From contig CADEFG010000133.1 of NCBI GenBank assembly GCA_902826505.1, forward strand, positions 1-9,767: a stretch of 9,767 nucleotides of DNA, given 5' to 3'. The position numbers and the translations under genes are program-made. The notes under the pieces were generated by a model. It saw only the letters and a list, made by a program, of their open reading frames with translations. It was not told the origin of the DNA and made no database searches. Below, piece after piece: positions 8,301-9,767 of this stretch (positions are counted from its first letter, which is position 1; each line of letters begins with the position of its first letter). Source of the stretch: an uncultured Acidobacteriota bacterium (GTDB lineage: Bacteria; Acidobacteriota; Blastocatellia; Pyrinomonadales; Pyrinomonadaceae).

Positions 8301-9393
8301 CGCGGCGGGCGGTTCGTTTCTGGAGGGCGGCTATAACGGAACGATCAGCACGGCATTTATGAGTCCGCTGGCGGGCAGACAAGCCTGGACAGGAAATTCG
8401 AACGGTTATATAACTACTCAAATTCGGATGCCGGCAGCCGCCTCCGGGCAAAATGCCCGGATTCGCTGGCGAGCCGGCTACGACGCTTCGGTCGGCGCCA
8501 TCGGTTGGCGCGTTGATACTGTGAAAATTTACAATTATTTGTGCGGCGATCCGCAATTTTTCAAATCCCGCGCAGACTTTGACGGCGACGGTAAAACCGA
8601 TCTTTCGGTTTATCGTCCATCGGAAGGCAATTGGTATCTGAATCGTTCATCTGCGGGATTTACGGTTGCCAACTGGGGCTTAGCCGCCGACCAGCCCGCA
8701 CCGGGCGATTATGACGGCGATTCGAAAACCGATGTCGCTGTTTTCCGTCCGAATGCCGACAGCAATTTCCCCGATTTTTACGTTTTGAACAGTTTGAACG
8801 CGACCTTTGCCGGTTATTCGTGGGGTTTGCCGGGCGATGCTCCCGTAATCGAGGATTATGACGGTGACGGACGCGCCGATATTGCCGTTTACCGCCCGTC
8901 AAATCACACTTTCTATGTTCTCAGAAGCGGAAATGGAAGCGTTTTGACTTTTTCGAACATTGAAACCGGCTTACCGGTCGCGGGTGATTTTGACGGCGAC
9001 GGCAAAGGCGATTTTGTCACCTACAGCGTTGACGGCTGGTTTATTTCACTTTCGGGCGGTAATTACGCGACGGTGGACTTTATCCATTGGGGCGCGGCGG
9101 GCGATAAACCCGTCGCGGCTGATTATGACGGCGACGGAAAAGATGATCTGGCGGTCTTTCGCCCGTCCGATGGATTCTGGTATATCCGCAAAAGCGGCGG
9201 CGGAAATGATTTCATTCAATTCGGATTAGCCGACGACGTGCTTGCACCGGGCGATTATGACGGCGACGGCAAATCGGACGTTGCCGTTTATCGAAACGGA
9301 ACCTGGTATCTCAACCGGTCAACGGCGGGCGTTTTGATCGCGCCATTCGGACTGGGCAGCGACATTCCGATTCCGAATCGTTATTTACCGTAA
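5377..9393 (+). CDS. Secreted M36 (fungalysin-type) zinc metallopeptidase with FG-GAP repeats
   Basis: This is a 1338-residue exported zinc endopeptidase, probably degrading extracellular protein. The basic N-terminus and hydrophobic segment at about 11-27 form a signal peptide, with possible cleavage after the AEA around residue 33. Residues about 90-310 are the inhibitory FTP/PepSY-type propeptide, ending in a motif like VIVDARDGTLLWR. The catalytic domain (about 315-750) begins ATYNVYGN. It carries HEISH, where His536 and His540 are zinc ligands and Glu537 the catalytic base, and GEGWSD, where Glu563 is the third ligand; it closes with WRGFALRGMG. A proline-rich stretch precedes the core. 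Residues about 765-870 look like a beta-sandwich, and about 876-1056 like a jelly-roll or MAM-type domain (ENFDG at the start, GWRVDTVKIYNYLC at the end). Six FG-GAP/VCBS repeats fill 1063-1338. No LPXTG or obvious type IX sorting tail is seen. The gene is monocistronic as far as visible. The M36 call is firm; the middle domain names are tentative. Confidence 0.93.
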   Translation: MNVNADQFRKTYLIFILFVLTSAFLFWQYSAEAEVATREEKPNKLTNYDIRTDKSAKQTMASFAGESGKTDSVIDAARQRMLNAEAALRSKISNLKIESNEDLRIPEIIATEAGLKIGFLTSPSNEKRADILRSFLRQNSELIGLENAQIEALEKTADYTNPDGNLSFVHFAQKIKDVPVFRGEIKAGFSKRGEIVRVVNNLAPDLDDESLSTDFGSAETAVSNAAKHIGFETSEADIKRIEAASGDLKITFERGQFADQTTAEKMYFPVETGVARAAWRVLLWTQNEAFYVIVDARDGTLLWRKNITDHQTQTATYNVYGNLTSMTKTADSPAPFTPGCLMPTPCPQPPIIARQSFTLIGNEPPYGFNNNGWIPDGENRTIGNNAEAGIDRIAPNGIDPDGWAFGTPNRNFVYTYNPAPGNPPPGEEPLPPTQTYPPSQFQQGSVTNAFYAVNRWHDEMYRLGFTESARNFQTDNFGRGGTGNDSISVEVQDGSGTNSANFSTPADGGRGRLQLFIWTPSTPDRDGALDAQVIVHEISHGLSNRLHGNGSGLSTNMAAGMGEGWSDFYALALLSEPADNVLGTYTVGCYITDQIVPSSDSNCYYGIRRFPLALKAAVGPNGRPHNPYTFRYLNAGCAALLDGSQSAFPRGPIGVAQCDQVHNAGEIWSTALWEVRGQLIAMHGAAEGNRRVLQYVTDGMKLAPLAPTFLQERDAILTAAQVGDPNDVAAIWRGFALRGMGFLASIQTTSPAAVTESFETPNLIQSPQFTFTDPAPGGNGNGYPEAGETILLSIPLNNPSGAVANNTVLQVVGGGSANYGTIQISQTVTQTVSYTIPSNAPCNSLWQLTFNVTSSLGATSFTRSIQLGLPNLSLTENFDGVTAPALPANWTSQQSGSGVAWVTNTATPDSAPNAVFVPNPATVGEAILTSPSITVMPGTLADPILAFRNNYNLESTFDGGVVEISINGGAFQDIIAAGGSFLEGGYNGTISTAFMSPLAGRQAWTGNSNGYITTQIRMPAAASGQNARIRWRAGYDASVGAIGWRVDTVKIYNYLCGDPQFFKSRADFDGDGKTDLSVYRPSEGNWYLNRSSAGFTVANWGLAADQPAPGDYDGDSKTDVAVFRPNADSNFPDFYVLNSLNATFAGYSWGLPGDAPVIEDYDGDGRADIAVYRPSNHTFYVLRSGNGSVLTFSNIETGLPVAGDFDGDGKGDFVTYSVDGWFISLSGGNYATVDFIHWGAAGDKPVAADYDGDGKDDLAVFRPSDGFWYIRKSGGGNDFIQFGLADDVLAPGDYDGDGKSDVAVYRNGTWYLNRSTAGVLIAPFGLGSDIPIPNRYLP
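8575..9393 (+). repeat. Six FG-GAP (DxDGDxxxD) repeats coded at the 3' end of the peptidase gene
   Basis: The calcium-loop motif begins at residues 1067, 1111, 1160, 1204, 1249 and 1293 (DFDGDGKTD, DYDGDSKTD, DYDGDGRAD, DFDGDGKGD, DYDGDGKDD and DYDGDGKSD). Spacing is 44-49 residues. Most units continue with VAVFRP-, VAVYR- or LSVYRP-like strands and a WY-type strand. Each loop is a likely Ca2+ site. The units probably pack as blades or a stalk of a beta-propeller-like domain for binding or stability. Unit 2 has Ser in place of the second loop Gly. Unit 4 lacks the usual R-P strand (FVTYSVDGW). Confidence 0.9.
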
Positions 9394-9399
9394 AAAAAC

Positions 9400-9454
9400 G
9401 AATCAAAGGCGAAATTACAAAAATTCCCGAAACAAATAATTTCGTCTTTGATTC
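9400..9454 (-). terminator. Long hairpin with a T-tract on the minus strand
   Basis: An 18-base stem (9400-9417 with 9437-9454) has a single G-T mismatch and a 19-base loop. It begins 6 bases after the peptidase stop. On the plus strand the stem is followed by TTCACAAAA, with no T-run. On the minus strand it is followed by G and seven T (9399-9392), the layout of an intrinsic terminator for transcription coming from the right. It may still protect the 3' end of the peptidase mRNA. The stem is AT-rich, so its strength is uncertain. Confidence 0.5.
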
Positions 9455-9501
9455 TTCACAAAAAGTTTGATATAAAGAGCGGCTTTTGTCTGAATAATTC
9501 T

Positions 9502-9546
9502 TTAATCCAAACTCACCGGCGTCAGACTCGAAATCGAATCAATACC
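9502..9546 (-). pseudogene. Coding-like C-terminal stub, possible gene remnant
   Basis: On the minus strand the frame ending with TAA at 9504-9502 reads GIDSISSLTPVSLD, with G/C-rich third positions like the neighbouring genes. Further upstream the frame turns into lysine-rich low-complexity sequence and meets a TGA at about 9609-9607, with no start codon. The stub ends about 48 bases before the minus-strand terminator-like hairpin, as a real gene end would. It may be what is left of a convergent gene cut off by the repeats to its right. Chance is a serious alternative for so short a stretch. Confidence 0.2.
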
Positions 9547-9617
9547 GTTAAGTACTGTGTTTTTTTTTAATTTTGCAACTTTTCGATCATTGAATTTAGA
9601 AAGATATCAAGTTTTTC

Positions 9618-9672
9618 CTTGGCGCCTTGGCGGGAAACAACCGGTAATTTTCCCGCCAAGGCGCTGGTGGCG
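9618..9672. repeat. CTTGGCGS palindromic repeat, copy 1
   Basis: Two tandem octamers, CTTGGCGC (9618-9625) and CTTGGCGG (9626-9633), lead into a perfect 16-bp inverted repeat (9622-9637 and 9649-9664) with an 11-base loop. Three more wobble pairs extend the base. The right arm continues as GGTGGCGCAAAG, which on the minus strand is another diverged unit (CTTTGCGC). GC-rich hairpins in AT-rich spacer resemble REP-like or intergenic repeat elements. No T-run follows on either strand, so it is not an obvious terminator. Confidence 0.75.
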
Positions 9673-9701
9673 CAAAGTTTGAGTTATCACAAAACTTAAA
9701 A

Positions 9702-9726
9702 ACAGAGTAATAAATTATTACTTTGT
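9702..9726. repeat. AT-rich dyad between the two CTTGGCGS copies
   Basis: A 12-base inverted repeat (9702-9713 with 9715-9726, core AGTAATAA/TTATTACT) is centred on one base, with one G-T mismatch. As RNA it would need a larger loop. It could be a protein-binding dyad or chance in AT-rich DNA. Confidence 0.3.
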
Positions 9727-9749
9727 AATCTAAGTTTCTTGATATTTTT

Positions 9750-9767
9750 CTTGGCGGCTTGGCGCCT
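9750..9767 (+). repeat. CTTGGCGS repeat, copy 2, cut by the window edge
   Basis: CTTGGCGG (9750-9757) and CTTGGCGC (9758-9765) are preceded by TTTTT, as in copy 1, but the two octamers are in swapped order. An ATATCAAG at 9604-9611 beside copy 1 recurs as its reverse complement at 9738-9745 beside copy 2. The element continues beyond the window. Confidence 0.65.

Larger units (their letters stand above)
9394..9767. other. Intergenic region after the peptidase, no gene supported
   Basis: No credible complete gene lies in these 374 bases. The region contains, in order, a long hairpin, a coding-like stub on the minus strand, a nine-T run at 9560-9568 without a stem, and a CTTGGCGS palindrome. 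A small AT-rich dyad and a second CTTGGCGS copy at the edge follow. AT-rich spacer separates them. Confidence 0.7.

Noticed and set aside
8575..9393. DNA-level tandem repeat array
   Set aside because: The periodic GACGGCGACGG-like words are explained by the protein-level FG-GAP calcium loops; units have diverged and are not a separate mobile or CRISPR element.
9560..9568. Nine-T run as an intrinsic terminator
   Set aside because: No stable stem precedes it on the plus strand; the sequence before it forms at best a 3-bp pairing.
9618..9672. CTTGGCGS palindrome as a rho-independent terminator
   Set aside because: The stem is strong and GC-rich, but neither strand has a T-tract after it; the T5 run lies before the stem on the plus strand and is A5 after a gap on the minus strand.
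9569..9688. A minus-strand frame of about 37 codons ending in MIEKLQN
   Set aside because: It has no start codon at a sensible place, passes through both arms of the CTTGGCGS palindrome, and closes at the nearby TAA at its far end, so it is best explained as repeat sequence read by chance.

Overview
The window looks like chromosomal DNA from an Acidobacteriota bacterium, most likely of the Blastocatellia/Pyrinomonadales type. This is an inference from gene style. It rests on a membrane-free winged-helix/TolB-like/TPR regulator, a very large secreted M36 metallopeptidase ending in FG-GAP repeats of the DxDGDGxxD type, a Bacillus-type (b558 family) succinate dehydrogenase, moderate GC content, and AT-rich spacers between genes. 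No rRNA, tRNA, phage, transposase or CRISPR sequence was seen.

Left part (1-2480, minus strand): the start of a succinate dehydrogenase operon, sdhC then sdhA. sdhA runs off the left edge, so sdhB, if present, lies outside the window. sdhC encodes a five-helix cytochrome b subunit whose four heme-ligand histidines align well with Bacillus SdhC. A good sigma-70-like promoter precedes it, and that promoter together with a ribosome binding site fixes the sdhC start at 2294.

Middle (2485-5260, plus strand): a LysR-family regulator, divergent from sdhC, and only 14 bases after its stop a winged-helix/TolB-like/TPR regulator. The two are probably co-transcribed. The sdhC-lysR spacer carries an unusual inverted pair of heptamer arrays (AATGNNN). 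One array runs directly into, and supplies, the lysR start codon.

Right part (5261-9393, plus strand): a 1338-residue exported M36 (fungalysin-type) metallopeptidase with its own ribosome binding site. It has a signal segment, an inhibitory propeptide, a catalytic domain with HEISH and GEGWSD motifs, a beta-sandwich region, a jelly-roll-like domain and six FG-GAP repeats.

Right edge (9394-9767): non-coding sequence. It holds a long hairpin whose T-tract points to termination of minus-strand transcription, a short coding-like stub ending at 9502 on the minus strand, and two copies of a CTTGGCGS tandem-octamer repeat, one of them built into a perfect 16-bp palindrome.

Functionally, the left half is core respiration (TCA cycle and electron transport). 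The middle genes could regulate either flank. The right gene is extracellular protein degradation. Nothing here convincingly forms a new multi-gene system. The least explained parts are the two repeat structures (2485-2567 and 9611-9767) and the targets of the paired regulators.
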